Positions 25,627-34,058 of a stretch of DNA of 64,000 nucleotides are shown here, piece after piece (the stretch's first letter is position 1; each line of letters begins with the position of its first letter). Where the stretch lies: the NCBI RefSeq assembly GCF_008087085.1, contig NZ_VIYJ01000012.1, positions 1 through 64,000 of the forward strand, in the 5' to 3' direction. The notes beneath the pieces were generated by a model that did not search any database, had not been told where the DNA came from, and worked only from the letters and a program-made list of their open reading frames with translations. Both the position numbers and the translations under genes were made by a program. The stretch is from Nocardioides rubriscoriae (GTDB lineage: Bacteria; Actinomycetota; Actinomycetes; Propionibacteriales; Nocardioidaceae).

Positions 25627-26892
25627 TCACAGCGAGGTCATGAACCCCAGTGTCTGCGGGGACAACCCCGGGAAGACCTGCGCGGTGGAGGCGCCCATCC
25701 GGGTCGTCACGACCTCGTTGAGCACGCTGCGGTAGTCGGTGGTGACCAGCAGGTCGGCGTCGGTCGTCTTGGTCAGGCCGGGCCACGTGCCGTAGTAGCC
25801 CCCCTTGACCCCAGCGCCCATCGTGAACATCACGTTGCCGTAGCCGTGGTCGAGGCCCTGGTTGGCGTTCTCCACGACCCGGCGCCCGAACTCGCTGATC
25901 GTCACCAGGGTGACCTTGGCGGCCAGCGGTCCCAGGTCGGTGAAGAAGGCCGCCACGGAGCCGGCGAAGTCGGCCGCCATCGCCTTGAGGTTGCCGTTGT
26001 CGGGCTGGCCGATCCAGGTGTGGTGGTCCCAGGACCCGTGGTCGACGGTGATGATCTCGGCCCCGACGTCGGCGCGGATCGTGCGCGCCGAGGCGCGCAA
26101 CGCCTTGGCCAGGTCGGTCGAGGGGTACGACGCCCCGTTCTGCGGGGTGTCCGCGGACGCCCGGACGGGCGCGAAGTCGGTGACGACGTCGAGGGCCGAG
26201 TGCAGGCCGGCCGCGAGGTCCCCGGTCGCTCCCGACCAGGCGGCGCTCAGCGCGGCGCGACGCGGCGCGTCGTTGCTCCCGTCCGACGCAGCCAGGCGGA
26301 CGTCGTCGACCCCGGAGGTGACCAGGACCGGCTCCGGGCCGACCACGGCCGCGTTGGGCACCCCGCCGCCCATCTGGATCGCCTCGATCGGCGACCCGGT
26401 CCCGTCGCGGCCCACCAGACGGTTGAGCCAGCCGACGCGTGCCGGCGAGCCCGGGTCGGCGTCCTCGAGCTCCTCCATCGCGGAGAAGTGGGAGCGGTTG
26501 GCCACCGGGAGGCCGGCGGCGTGCACGGCGGCGACCTGCCCGGCGTTCCACAGGGGCAGCAGCGGGGCGAGCGCGGGGTGCAGCCCGAACATGCCGTTCT
26601 TGACCAGCAGACGGTCCGAGGGCACCGCGATCGAGGGCCGTGCGGAGTAGTAGACGGGGTCGGCGTGCGGGACGACCAGGCTCAGTCCGTCGGCCGCGCC
26701 GCGCATCGACAGCACGACCAGGACCTGCTGGGCCGGCTCCGCGGCGTACGCCGTCTGGGCCACGGTGGTGCCGTAGGCGACCGTCGCGGCGGTGGCGCCG
26801 CCGAGCGCGAGCGAACCGCGCAGGAACCCGCGGCGCGAGGTGCCGCGGTAGTCCTCGCAGCACGAGCCGGGGGTGCTGGGGGTGGTCGTCAC
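25627..26892 (-). CDS. DUF1501 secreted protein (Tat)
   Basis: A 421-residue protein with a twin-arginine leader (TSRRGFLRGSLALGG, Arg 20-21) and the DUF1501 fold of the alkaline-phosphatase-like superfamily. LVVLSMRGAADGLSLVVPHAD lies near residues 58-78, and VDHGSWDHHTWIGQP and TLVTISEFGRRVVEN near 280-345. DUF1501 proteins are nearly always paired with DUF1800, as here. The GTG start has a strong GGAGGAA site and lies 10 bases after the DUF1800 stop. The biochemical role is not established. Confidence 0.9.
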   Translation of the reverse strand: MTTTPSTPGSCCEDYRGTSRRGFLRGSLALGGATAATVAYGTTVAQTAYAAEPAQQVLVVLSMRGAADGLSLVVPHADPVYYSARPSIAVPSDRLLVKNGMFGLHPALAPLLPLWNAGQVAAVHAAGLPVANRSHFSAMEELEDADPGSPARVGWLNRLVGRDGTGSPIEAIQMGGGVPNAAVVGPEPVLVTSGVDDVRLAASDGSNDAPRRAALSAAWSGATGDLAAGLHSALDVVTDFAPVRASADTPQNGASYPSTDLAKALRASARTIRADVGAEIITVDHGSWDHHTWIGQPDNGNLKAMAADFAGSVAAFFTDLGPLAAKVTLVTISEFGRRVVENANQGLDHGYGNVMFTMGAGVKGGYYGTWPGLTKTTDADLLVTTDYRSVLNEVVTTRMGASTAQVFPGLSPQTLGFMTSL

Positions 26893-26902
26893 GGTTCCTC
26901 CG

Positions 26903-28828
26903 TCAGCGCTGCAGGTGGTCGGGGGTGTCGAGCAGGGTCGTCAGCAGCAGCGGCATCTTCCAGCGCAGGACCGGGTGGGCCGTGGTGATCGACTCGGCCA
27001 CACCGGTCTGGGTCACGGCGCACGCGGCCTGGACCAGGCGGTCGGGCGCGTGCTTGCCGAGCAGCTGGGTGCACAGGTGGTCCACGAACGCGTCGAAGCG
27101 CATGCCCGGCACCGCCAGCCACGACTCGTAGGTGCGGTAGGTCATGTCCTCCTGAGGCCACCACCGCCCGGCCATGTTGTAGTGCGACTCGAACGAGGCG
27201 AGCACCCGCGAGGCCGACGACCACGACCCGTTGTCCCGCGGCGGTCCGTCGGGTCGACCCCACTGGAACGGGGAGTGGCCCAGGTCCATGCTCTGCCAGA
27301 GGATGACGTTGGCGGTCGAGCCGTAGTAGGTCGGCGGGGCGATCCTGGTGTCGAGCACGCGGTACGTCGCGACGACGTCGTCGGTGGGCTGGCGGACCTT
27401 CAGGCCGGCCGACGCCTTGAACTCCGGGTGCGCCACCAGGGCCAGGAGCACCGGCTTGATGGCCGTGTCGTGGTCGAGGTAGACCTGCGCGAGGTGGGCG
27501 ACGAGCTCGTCGGACGGGTGGTCGGAGACGAACTGGAGGGCGAGCTTGCGGGCCAGCCGCTCGGCGGTGCGGGGGTGGTGCGCGAGGTAGGTGAGGTACT
27601 GCTGGGCGACCGCCCGACCGTCGGGGTCGGTGTTGGGGTGGGTGAAGCCGACGACCTGTACGGCCCCGGTCCAGTGGCTGGCGGGGTCGTACGCCGCGGC
27701 CCACGTGCGCCAGGCGTCGACGCGGTAGCCGGTGAGGATGCGAGCCGACGCCTTGACGTCGTCCTCGGTGTAGTTGCCGCGGCCCAGGGTGTGCAGCTCG
27801 AGCAGCTCGCGACCCAGGTTCTCGTTGGGGGCGCGCTTGGTCGAGCTGGCGTTGTCGAGCGAGATCCCCATCGCCGGGTGGGTGATCGCCTCGACGAGCA
27901 TCTCGTCGAAGCGGCCCAGGGCGTGCGAGCGGATCATCTTCCCGTAGGCGGCGCGGTAGGTGTAGACGCCGTCGTCGTAGACCGGCACGTGCAGGTGGTT
28001 CTCCCAGAACTCCGCCATCACCTCCAGGACCTGGCGCTGCGAGTAGATGCGGCGCACCAGGCACCAGCGGGCGTAGTTCTCCATCGCCTGCCAACCCCCC
28101 TCGACCCGGTCGCGGTCGCGCTGCGCGAGGGTGGCGGCGTCCAGGTCGATCGAGGTCCACCAGCCCTGGATGGCGTCGGCGTCGGCGTCGGGGATCCCCG
28201 CCGGGTCGAGCTGCTGGGCGAACCAGGCCTGCGGGCTGCCCGCCGCGCGCATCTGGGCGTGCAGCGCCGGGGTCATCGCGTAGGTGAACCGGTTGCCCAG
28301 GTGCAACGACTCGGCCGTCGGCAGCGGCGAGCTGACGAAGTCGGGGTCGGTCGGCGCGGGCTCGGTCGGGGCCGGCTCGGTCGGCGCGGGCTCGGTCGGC
28401 GCGGGCTCGGTCGGGGCCGGCTCGGTCGGCGCGGGCTCGGTCGGCGCGGGCTCGGTCGGCGCGGGCTCGGTCGGCGCGGGCTCGGTCGGCGCGGGCTCGG
28501 TCGGCGCGGGCTCGGTCGGCGCGGGCTCGGTCGGCGCGGGCTCGGTCGGGGCGGGCTCGGTCGGGGCGGGCGCCTGGTGGAAGCGGTGCTTGCACCGGTG
28601 CAGGTGGTGGCAGGTGTGGGACCGGTGCTTCTTGCACCGGTGCCAGTGCTGGCAGGTCCGGGCGTGGTGACGGCCGAGGGCGGCCTCGGCGGGCGCGGCC
28701 TCGATGGCCGGGGCCACGGCGACGGCGGCCAGGCCGGCCAGCAGGCTCCGGGACACCCCACGCCGGGTGAGCGGTCCCTCGGTGCGCTCGCGGACGGGCG
28801 GCGCGGGGCGCAGGTCGGTCACGGTCAC
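26903..28828 (-). CDS. DUF1800 secreted protein with Cys/His cluster and PAPTE linker
   Basis: A 641-residue exported protein. A Tat-like leader (LTRRGVSRSLLAG, Arg 22-23) is followed by a Cys/His-rich stretch (residues 52-85). That stretch holds two similar 14-residue units, TCQHWHRCKKHRSH and TCHHLHRCKHRFHQ, each with a C-x5-C. Then come 15 copies of PAPTE/D (87-161) and the DUF1800 domain (about 175-640), which includes NENLGRELLELHTLGRGNYT. The long linker would hold the domain away from the membrane or wall. The Cys/His units suggest metal binding, an inference. GTG 28822 may be the true start, because GGAG lies 5 bases before it. It is first in an operon with DUF1501. Confidence 0.88.
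   Translation of the reverse strand: MTVTDLRPAPPVRERTEGPLTRRGVSRSLLAGLAAVAVAPAIEAAPAEAALGRHHARTCQHWHRCKKHRSHTCHHLHRCKHRFHQAPAPTEPAPTEPAPTEPAPTEPAPTEPAPTEPAPTEPAPTEPAPTEPAPTEPAPTEPAPTEPAPTEPAPTEPAPTDPDFVSSPLPTAESLHLGNRFTYAMTPALHAQMRAAGSPQAWFAQQLDPAGIPDADADAIQGWWTSIDLDAATLAQRDRDRVEGGWQAMENYARWCLVRRIYSQRQVLEVMAEFWENHLHVPVYDDGVYTYRAAYGKMIRSHALGRFDEMLVEAITHPAMGISLDNASSTKRAPNENLGRELLELHTLGRGNYTEDDVKASARILTGYRVDAWRTWAAAYDPASHWTGAVQVVGFTHPNTDPDGRAVAQQYLTYLAHHPRTAERLARKLALQFVSDHPSDELVAHLAQVYLDHDTAIKPVLLALVAHPEFKASAGLKVRQPTDDVVATYRVLDTRIAPPTYYGSTANVILWQSMDLGHSPFQWGRPDGPPRDNGSWSSASRVLASFESHYNMAGRWWPQEDMTYRTYESWLAVPGMRFDAFVDHLCTQLLGKHAPDRLVQAACAVTQTGVAESITTAHPVLRWKMPLLLTTLLDTPDHLQR
28347..28571 (-). repeat. 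15-bp minisatellite, 15 copies (PAPTE coding)
   Basis: The plus-strand unit TCGGTCGGCGCGGGC is repeated 15 times with a few single-base variants (GGGGCCGGC, GGGGCGGGC). The period is exactly five codons, so changes in copy number keep the frame. The array encodes the (PAPTE)n linker of the DUF1800 protein. Confidence 0.95.
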
Positions 28829-29150
28829 TCCAGGAGACGTGGGGGCTCACCCGGAGTCTCGGAAGGCCACGACAGGGTCTTGAGGCCCCGCACCGATCGG
28901 TTTCGGGGCGCCGACGACGGGCGGCGCGAGCCTCGGCGCGAAACCGGGTGCGCGCCGAAACCCCGATATCGCTCCCGAGGTACTACTGTGGTCCTCGTTG
29001 AAGGGATGGCGCTGCAGGCCATCCGTGCCGCGCACCAAGTCGCGGCCCATGTTTCGTACTTCTGGTCTTCGGTTCGCTGGACATCAGCACAGTGGATGTC
29101 TTCAGCGGCTGGGCGCACAGTGCTCCCGGCACCGAACAAAGGAAAAGATC
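28829..29150 (+). promoter_or_regulatory. Non-coding region: csp promoter and long 5' leader
   Basis: A 322-base gap between the divergent DUF1800 and cold-shock genes. GGTTTCG (near 28899) is echoed by two CGAAACC copies (near 28939 and 28958), giving possible inverted repeats. A -10-like TACTACTGT lies near 28981. The following 160 or so bases, with a GATGGC/GCCATC stem near 29005, look like the long structured leader typical of cold-shock mRNAs. I see no gene here. Confidence 0.45.
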
Positions 29151-29354
29151 ATGGCTCAGGGCACCGTCAAGTGGTTCAACGCTGACAAGGGCTTCGGCTT
29201 CATCGCGCAGGACGGCGGCGGCGAGGACGTGTTCGTCCACTTCTCCGCGATCCAGACGAGCGGCTACAAGTCCCTCGACGAGAACCAGAAGGTCGAGTTC
29301 GACCTGGCCCAGGGTCCCAAGGGCCCCCAGGCCGAGAACGTCCGCATCGCCTGA
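29151..29354 (+). CDS. Cold-shock protein (CspA family)
   Basis: A 67-residue single cold-shock domain with RNP1 KGFGFIA and RNP2 VFVHFSAI, full length for the family. It binds single-stranded nucleic acid and melts RNA structure. The start ATG follows AAAGGAAAAG. A strong terminator 15 bases after the stop makes it a single-gene transcript. In-frame sequence upstream belongs to the leader. Confidence 0.96.
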   Translation: MAQGTVKWFNADKGFGFIAQDGGGEDVFVHFSAIQTSGYKSLDENQKVEFDLAQGPKGPQAENVRIA

Positions 29355-29369
29355 CGTCTCACTCTCACG

Positions 29370-29402
29370 AAAGGCCCCGACCGCTCTGCGGTCGGGGTCT
29401 TT
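29370..29402 (+). terminator. Strong intrinsic terminator of csp
   Basis: CCCCGACCGC (29375-29384), a TCT loop and GCGGTCGGGG (29388-29397) form a 10-bp stem. It is extended outward by AAAG/CTTT across a G-T wobble and ends in TCTTTCG. It is the clearest Rho-independent terminator in the window. Confidence 0.9.
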
Positions 29403-29439
29403 CGCGTCGTCCGGCCTGACGCGCACGGGCCGGCCACCC

Positions 29440-29445
29440 TAGGCT
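29440..29445 (+). promoter_or_regulatory. Leaderless-type -10 box (TAGGCT)
   Basis: TAGGCT ends 9 bases before the ATG at 29455, just downstream of the csp terminator. Confidence 0.5.
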
Positions 29446-29454
29446 GGGCGCCCG

Positions 29455-30450
29455 ATGCCCACCTCCGACCCGGCTCCGCAACGTCTCCTGCTCGTCGTCG
29501 ATGCGCCGTCGCTGCTGCACCGCAACCACCACGCCCGCGTCGGGTCCGACCTGCGCGACCTGGGCAACCGGCCCGCGTGGGCCCTGCACGGCATGCTGCG
29601 CCAGGTCCTCGAGGCCATCGACCGGTTCGACCCCGACCTGGCGGTGTTCGGGTTCGACGACCGGACCTCGTCGGTGCGATCAGCGACGTACCCGGACTAC
29701 AAGGCGGGGCGGGCGCAGAAGCAGCCCGAGCTCGTCGACCAGCTCGACCGGGCGGCTGCGATGCTCACGGCGATGGGCCTGCACACCGTGACGCCCGCGG
29801 GTCTCGAGGCCGACGACGTGAGCGCGTCGGCGGCCGCCTGGGCCGAGCGCGAGGGCTGGCAGTGCGTGGTGGTGACCTCCGACCGCGACACCTTCGCCCA
29901 CCTCAGTGCCTCGACCCGGGTGCTGCGCCTCATCGACGGCGGCATCCACGGCTCACCGCTGCTCGACCCCGCCCGCCTCTTCACGATGTACGGCGTCGCG
30001 GCCGAGCACTACCTCGACTACGCGGCGCTGCGCGGCGACGCGAGCGACAACCTCCCGGGGGTGTCGGGCATCGGCAAGAAGACCGCCGAGCTGCTGCTGG
30101 CCGGGATGGGGTCGATGCAGGAGGTGTGGGCCGACATCGAGCACGCCGGGGGCGCCAACCTGGTCGCGACCCTCGACTCGATCGCCGCCGAGCAGGGCGG
30201 GCGCCGCATCGGCGCCGGGGTGCTGAAGAAGCTCACGGCCCCGGGCGCCCGCGAGCAGTTCGAGTTCAACCGCTCGATGATGACCAGCCGCGCCGACGTC
30301 GACCTCGCGGTCTCCCCCGACGGGTCCGGCCCCGGCCGGCTGCCGGTCGATCCCGCCGCGGTGGCGCGGGTCGTCGGCTACCTCGGCGTCGCCGAGACGA
30401 CCGAGCTGGCGCTGCGGGTGCTCACCCACCCCTCCACCGGCACGCCGTGA
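29455..30450 (+). CDS. Stand-alone 5'-3' exonuclease (PolA N-terminal type)
   Basis: A 331-residue FEN-type nuclease without a polymerase domain. It has the metal-binding acids in LLLVVDAPSLLHRNH, AVFGFDDRTS and LEADDVSASAAAW. VVTSDRDTFAHL follows, and the helix-3-turn-helix GDASDNLPGVSGIGKKTAELL ends the core. It would remove flaps or RNA primers. Many actinobacteria keep such a stand-alone copy beside full-length PolA. It is expressed from a likely leaderless promoter. Confidence 0.92.
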   Translation: MPTSDPAPQRLLLVVDAPSLLHRNHHARVGSDLRDLGNRPAWALHGMLRQVLEAIDRFDPDLAVFGFDDRTSSVRSATYPDYKAGRAQKQPELVDQLDRAAAMLTAMGLHTVTPAGLEADDVSASAAAWAEREGWQCVVVTSDRDTFAHLSASTRVLRLIDGGIHGSPLLDPARLFTMYGVAAEHYLDYAALRGDASDNLPGVSGIGKKTAELLLAGMGSMQEVWADIEHAGGANLVATLDSIAAEQGGRRIGAGVLKKLTAPGAREQFEFNRSMMTSRADVDLAVSPDGSGPGRLPVDPAAVARVVGYLGVAETTELALRVLTHPSTGTP

Positions 30451-30479
30451 CCCGTGGGCCGGAGCGCGCCACATCGCCT

Positions 30480-30633
30480 GACGCGCCCCGCGTCGACTTC
30501 CACCACCCCCGGCAGCAAGACCTGACCCACCCCGCGTCGAGTTCCGGTCGGGAAGGGGCGGAACGCGACGCACCCTGAGTCACTCGTTCCCCGCAGCACT
30601 CGTCGAACACGACGCACCCCGGGTCACTCGTCC
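30480..30633. repeat. Four REP-like units with 43-44 base period
   Basis: Related units begin at 30480 (GACGCGCCCCGCGTC), 30524 (GACCCACCCCGCGTC), 30567 (GACGCACCCTGAGTC) and 30611 (GACGCACCCCGGGTC). The first is a perfect 6-bp stem (GACGCG/CGCGTC) and the others are partly decayed. Units 1-2 share a CGA-TTC tail and units 3-4 share ACTCGT-CC. The array fills most of the 290-base gap before the next gene. Confidence 0.6.
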
Positions 30634-30740
30634 CTGCACCACCTGACGTCAGCACACAGGTGGCTCACAAGGGCGTCAGAACCCGGGCCCAGGTCCCGCC
30701 GCCAGAGTCGTCCTCGAACAGACCACCGAGGAGGAACCCC

Positions 30741-31307
30741 GTGACCGACCCGTCCACCAGCGGCAACCGCTGGGAGCCCACCGCAGGCCCGGCCCCCGCA
30801 GGTCAGGCCCCCGCACCCCAGACCCCCGACGGCCCGCCCCCGGGCGCCACCGCGGTCCAGGACCCGCCGCCCCCGCCCCCGGCGGACGCGTGGGCCCCGC
30901 CGCCCGTGCCCCAGCGCCGCGGCCTGAAGGACCGCTGGCAACACGCTCCGCGCGGAGCCCGCCTCGGCGCGGGTGGCGCGGTGGCGTTCCTGCTGCTGGG
31001 CGTCGGCCTGGGCCTCTTCGCGCTCGGCCGCGGCACGGCCCCCGACGACGGCGGCCAGCCGGGCGGCGTCCGCGACGGGCACCTCGGCGACCGCGACCGT
31101 GGCTTCGACGGGGACGGCGACCTCGGCGGCCCGCGCGGTCTGCCGGGCCAGGGCACCGTCCCCGGCGGCACGGTCCCCGGCGGCACCCTGCCCGGCGGCG
31201 GCCCTGACGGCTTCGACCCGGGCCAGGACGACCAGAGCAGCGGCACGACGTCGTCGTGGTACGTCGTGCCGAGCCTCGTCGCCGGCACCGGCACGTCCGC
31301 GGCATGA
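30741..31307 (+). CDS. Wall-spanning single-pass membrane protein, Pro- and Gly-rich
   Basis: A 188-residue protein of low complexity. The cytoplasmic part (1-80) is very Pro-rich. A single helix (about residues 76-96) precedes an acidic Gly-rich exterior with GGTVPGGTVPGGTLPGGG near 135-152. GTG 30741 has a strong GAGGAGGA site. The stop overlaps the flavocytochrome start (ATGA), so it belongs to the flavin redox operon, perhaps as a small anchor or partner. I know no named family for it. Confidence 0.7.
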   Translation: MTDPSTSGNRWEPTAGPAPAGQAPAPQTPDGPPPGATAVQDPPPPPPADAWAPPPVPQRRGLKDRWQHAPRGARLGAGGAVAFLLLGVGLGLFALGRGTAPDDGGQPGGVRDGHLGDRDRGFDGDGDLGGPRGLPGQGTVPGGTVPGGTLPGGGPDGFDPGQDDQSSGTTSSWYVVPSLVAGTGTSAA

Positions 31308-32761
31308 GCCTCGTCGCGCCGCGCCCGGTGACCCCGGCAGCCTCCCCTTGCCGGCACTCCCCTGTCGCCCAGGCCGCCCGTGCACCCCGTGCACCCGGCC
31401 CGCTCGGGCAGCGGGCGCGCCGCGACGCCGTCGTACGCCACGCCGCCGGGGCGACCCTGTGGCTCAGCGTCCTGCTGGTCACCTCCTGGTGGGTCGCGGG
31501 CGGTGGGGTCCAGGACCTCGCGGCCCTCGGGGACGCCCTGACCTCGCTCGGGCGGCTCACCGGGCTGGTCGCCTCCGTGCTGCTCCTGGCCCAGGTGCTG
31601 CTGATGGCCCGGGTCCCCGCGCTCGAGGCCGCCTTCGGCCAGGACCGCCTGGCACGGACCCACCGCTGGGTCGGCTTCACGTCGTTGACCCTCATGGTGG
31701 CCCACGTCGTGCTCGTCACCTGGGGGTACGCCGCCGGCTCGCTGCTGCGCACCCCGGCGATGCTGTGGGAGCTCACGGTCGACCACCCCGGCATGCTGCT
31801 GGCCGCAGCCGGCACCGTGTGCCTGGTCATGGTGATGGTGACCAGCATCAAGGCGGCCCGCCGCCGGTTGCGCTACGAGTCGTGGCACCTGCTGCACCTG
31901 TACGCCTACCTCGGCGTCGGTCTGGCGCTCCCCCACCAGCTGTGGACCGGCCAGGAGCTGGTCTCCTCGCCGGCCCGCACGGTGCTCTGGTGGAGCGCGT
32001 GGGGGCTGACGGCCGCGGCCGTGCTGCTGTGGCGGGTCGCGCTGCCGCTGGCGCGCACCCTGCGTCACGGGCTGCGCGTCACCCGGGTCGTGCCCGAGGC
32101 CCCCGGCGTGGTGTCGGTCTACGTCACCGGCCGGCGCCTGCACGACCTCGGCGCCGAGGCCGGGCAGTTCCTGGTCTGGCGCTTCCTGGGGCGCCGCGGC
32201 TGGACCCGGGCCAACCCCTACTCCCTCTCGGCCGCCCCCGACGGTCGCAGCCTGCGGATCACCGTGCAGGACGTCGGCGACGGGAGCGGTGCTCTCGCGA
32301 CCCTGCGGCCCGGCACCCGGGTCGCCGTCGAGGGCGCCTACGGGCGGCTCAGCCCCCGGGCCCGCAGCCGTCGCAAGGTCGCGCTCATCGGTGCCGGGGT
32401 CGGCCTGGCGCCCTTGCGCTCCCTGGCCGAGGGCCTCGACTACCGCCCGGGCGAGGCCGTCCTGCTGCACCGCCACACCCGACACCCCCTGTTCGCCGCG
32501 GAGCTGGACGTCCTGCGCCACGAGCGGGGCCTGGTCGTCGTCCCGCTCCCGGGGTCACGACGTGCTCCCGACTCGTGGCTCGGCGCCGGCGTCCACCCCC
32601 AGGTCGGCGACCTCCAGGCGCTGACGCACTGGGTGCCCGACGTCGCCGAGCGCGACGTCTACGTCTGCGGCCCGCAGGCGTGGACCGACCTGGTCCGCGC
32701 CGACCTCCTGCGTGCCGGGCTGCCGCCCGAGCACCTCCACCTCGAGACCTTTGGTTGGTGA
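31304..32761 (+). CDS. Ferric-reductase-like flavocytochrome
   Basis: A 485-residue protein with a ferric-reductase-type helix bundle (about residues 45-245). Candidate haem His lie in ARTHRWVGFTSLTLMVAHVV and ESWHLLHLYAYLGVG. An FNR-type FAD/NAD domain follows, with ANPYSLSAAPDG (the FAD-binding RxYS-like motif), GAGVGLAPLRSLAEG and the NAD-site VYVCGPQAW. It ends with the aromatic ETFGW. It would pass electrons from cytosolic NAD(P)H across the membrane, here probably to the flavinylated protein encoded next. Confidence 0.9.
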   Translation: MSLVAPRPVTPAASPCRHSPVAQAARAPRAPGPLGQRARRDAVVRHAAGATLWLSVLLVTSWWVAGGGVQDLAALGDALTSLGRLTGLVASVLLLAQVLLMARVPALEAAFGQDRLARTHRWVGFTSLTLMVAHVVLVTWGYAAGSLLRTPAMLWELTVDHPGMLLAAAGTVCLVMVMVTSIKAARRRLRYESWHLLHLYAYLGVGLALPHQLWTGQELVSSPARTVLWWSAWGLTAAAVLLWRVALPLARTLRHGLRVTRVVPEAPGVVSVYVTGRRLHDLGAEAGQFLVWRFLGRRGWTRANPYSLSAAPDGRSLRITVQDVGDGSGALATLRPGTRVAVEGAYGRLSPRARSRRKVALIGAGVGLAPLRSLAEGLDYRPGEAVLLHRHTRHPLFAAELDVLRHERGLVVVPLPGSRRAPDSWLGAGVHPQVGDLQALTHWVPDVAERDVYVCGPQAWTDLVRADLLRAGLPPEHLHLETFGW

Positions 32762-32765
32762 CCCC

Positions 32766-33254
32766 ATGACTCGTATCTCCCTGTGGGCCCTGAGCACGCT
32801 CAGCGTCCTGGTCCTGCTGTTCGGCTACCACACCTCGACCGAGGGTGCGGCCACGGCGGCCGCACCCCCGGCGGCGTACTCCGGCACCCTGGCCGGCACG
32901 ACGGACCCCACGACGGACCCCACCTCCAGCGGCTCCACCTCCGACGGCTCCACCTCCAGCGGCACGAGCGCCGGCACGAGCACCACCTACACCGGCGACA
33001 GCGCGCAGACCCAGTGGGGCCCGGTGCAGGTCGAGGTGAGCGTCGCCGACGGCACGATCACCGCGGTGCAGGTGCTGCAGTACCCCAGTGGCAACGGCAA
33101 GGACGCCGAGATCAACGGCTACGCGCTGCCGATCCTGGTGCAGTCGACCCTCGACGCCCAGAGCGCCGACATCGACATGGTCAGCGGCGCGACCGTGACC
33201 AGCGTCGGCTACGCGCAGTCGCTGCAGAGCGCGCTCGACCAGGCCGGCCTGTGA
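32766..33254 (+). CDS. Exported FMN-binding protein, covalent FMN site
   Basis: A 162-residue secreted or anchored protein. It has a signal sequence (about 4-22), a Thr/Ser-rich linker (40-80) and an FMN-binding domain (about 83-162). The motif SGATVTS (140-146) matches the ApbE flavinylation site, and Thr143 would carry FMN through a phosphoester bond. The gene for ApbE itself follows with a GTGA overlap. It is the likely extracytoplasmic electron acceptor for the flavocytochrome. Confidence 0.9.
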   Translation: MTRISLWALSTLSVLVLLFGYHTSTEGAATAAAPPAAYSGTLAGTTDPTTDPTSSGSTSDGSTSSGTSAGTSTTYTGDSAQTQWGPVQVEVSVADGTITAVQVLQYPSGNGKDAEINGYALPILVQSTLDAQSADIDMVSGATVTSVGYAQSLQSALDQAGL

Positions 33255-34039
33255 GTCGGGCTGTGAGCACCCCCTGGCGCGCGGTCGCGCAGGTGATGGG
33301 CCTGCCGGTCAGTGTCGCCCTGCGCGGTCGCCACGCGGGTGACCGCACCGGCCAGGACGCGTGGGCCGCGGTCGTCGCGGAGCTGCGTGAGGTCGACCGG
33401 GTGTTCAGCACCTACCGGGCCGACTCGGTGGTCTCTCGTCTCGACTCCGGCGAGCTGACCCTGGCCGAGGCCCCGCGGGAGGTGCACGAGGTGCTCGCCC
33501 TGGGCGAGCAGGCGCGCGTGGAGTCCGCCGGCGCCTTCGACGTACGACGTCGCACCGCGACGCGGACCCTGCGGCTCGACCCCAGCGGGGTGGTCAAGGG
33601 CTGGGCGGTGCAGCGGGCGTCGGCGCACCTGACCGCCCTGCCCGACACCGACTTCTGCCTGGGCGGCGGGGGCGACCTGGCGGCCCACGTGGCCGACCCG
33701 GGCGACCCGGCCTGGCAGGTCGGCATCGAGGACCCGCGTGACCCGTCGCGGCTCGTGGCGCGGGTGCCGCTGCGCCGCGGCGCGGTCGCGACCTCGGGGT
33801 CGGCCCACCGCGGCGCCCACGTCGTCGACGCCCGCACCGGTCGGGCTCCGGTCGGGGTGGCGTCGGTGACGGTCGTGGCCGGCGACCTGACCTGGGCCGA
33901 CATCGACGCGACCGCGGCCTACGCGATGGGGCTCGACGGTCTGGACTGGCTGCGCGCACGGCCCGGCCGCTGCGGACTCGTGGTGCTCGACGACGGGACC
34001 ACCCACGCCTTCGCCGTCAGACCCCCCGAGGCGGCCTGA
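33251..34039 (+). CDS. apbE: FAD:protein FMN transferase
   Basis: A 262-residue ApbE-family flavin transferase. Family landmarks are REVDRVFSTYRADSVVSRL near 40-58, LDPSGVVKGWAVQRA near 112-126 (substrate Lys), DFCLGGGGDLAAHV near 135-148 and ADIDATAAYAMG near 217-228 (the Mg-binding region). It attaches FMN to Thr in SGAT motifs of exported proteins. No signal peptide is visible, which is unusual because many ApbE proteins are exported; it may act in the cytosol here. It is the last gene of the flavin operon. Confidence 0.9.
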   Translation: MSRAVSTPWRAVAQVMGLPVSVALRGRHAGDRTGQDAWAAVVAELREVDRVFSTYRADSVVSRLDSGELTLAEAPREVHEVLALGEQARVESAGAFDVRRRTATRTLRLDPSGVVKGWAVQRASAHLTALPDTDFCLGGGGDLAAHVADPGDPAWQVGIEDPRDPSRLVARVPLRRGAVATSGSAHRGAHVVDARTGRAPVGVASVTVVAGDLTWADIDATAAYAMGLDGLDWLRARPGRCGLVVLDDGTTHAFAVRPPEAA

Positions 34040-34058
34040 CGGCCAGGCGTACCGGAGG

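Noticed and set aside
28347..28571. Possible CRISPR-like or regulatory repeat array
   Set aside because: The units are contiguous 15-mers without spacers and encode PAPTE in the DUF1800 frame, so it is a coding minisatellite.
30480..30633. CRISPR array
   Set aside because: Units are only partly conserved, too short and decayed, and no cas gene is present.
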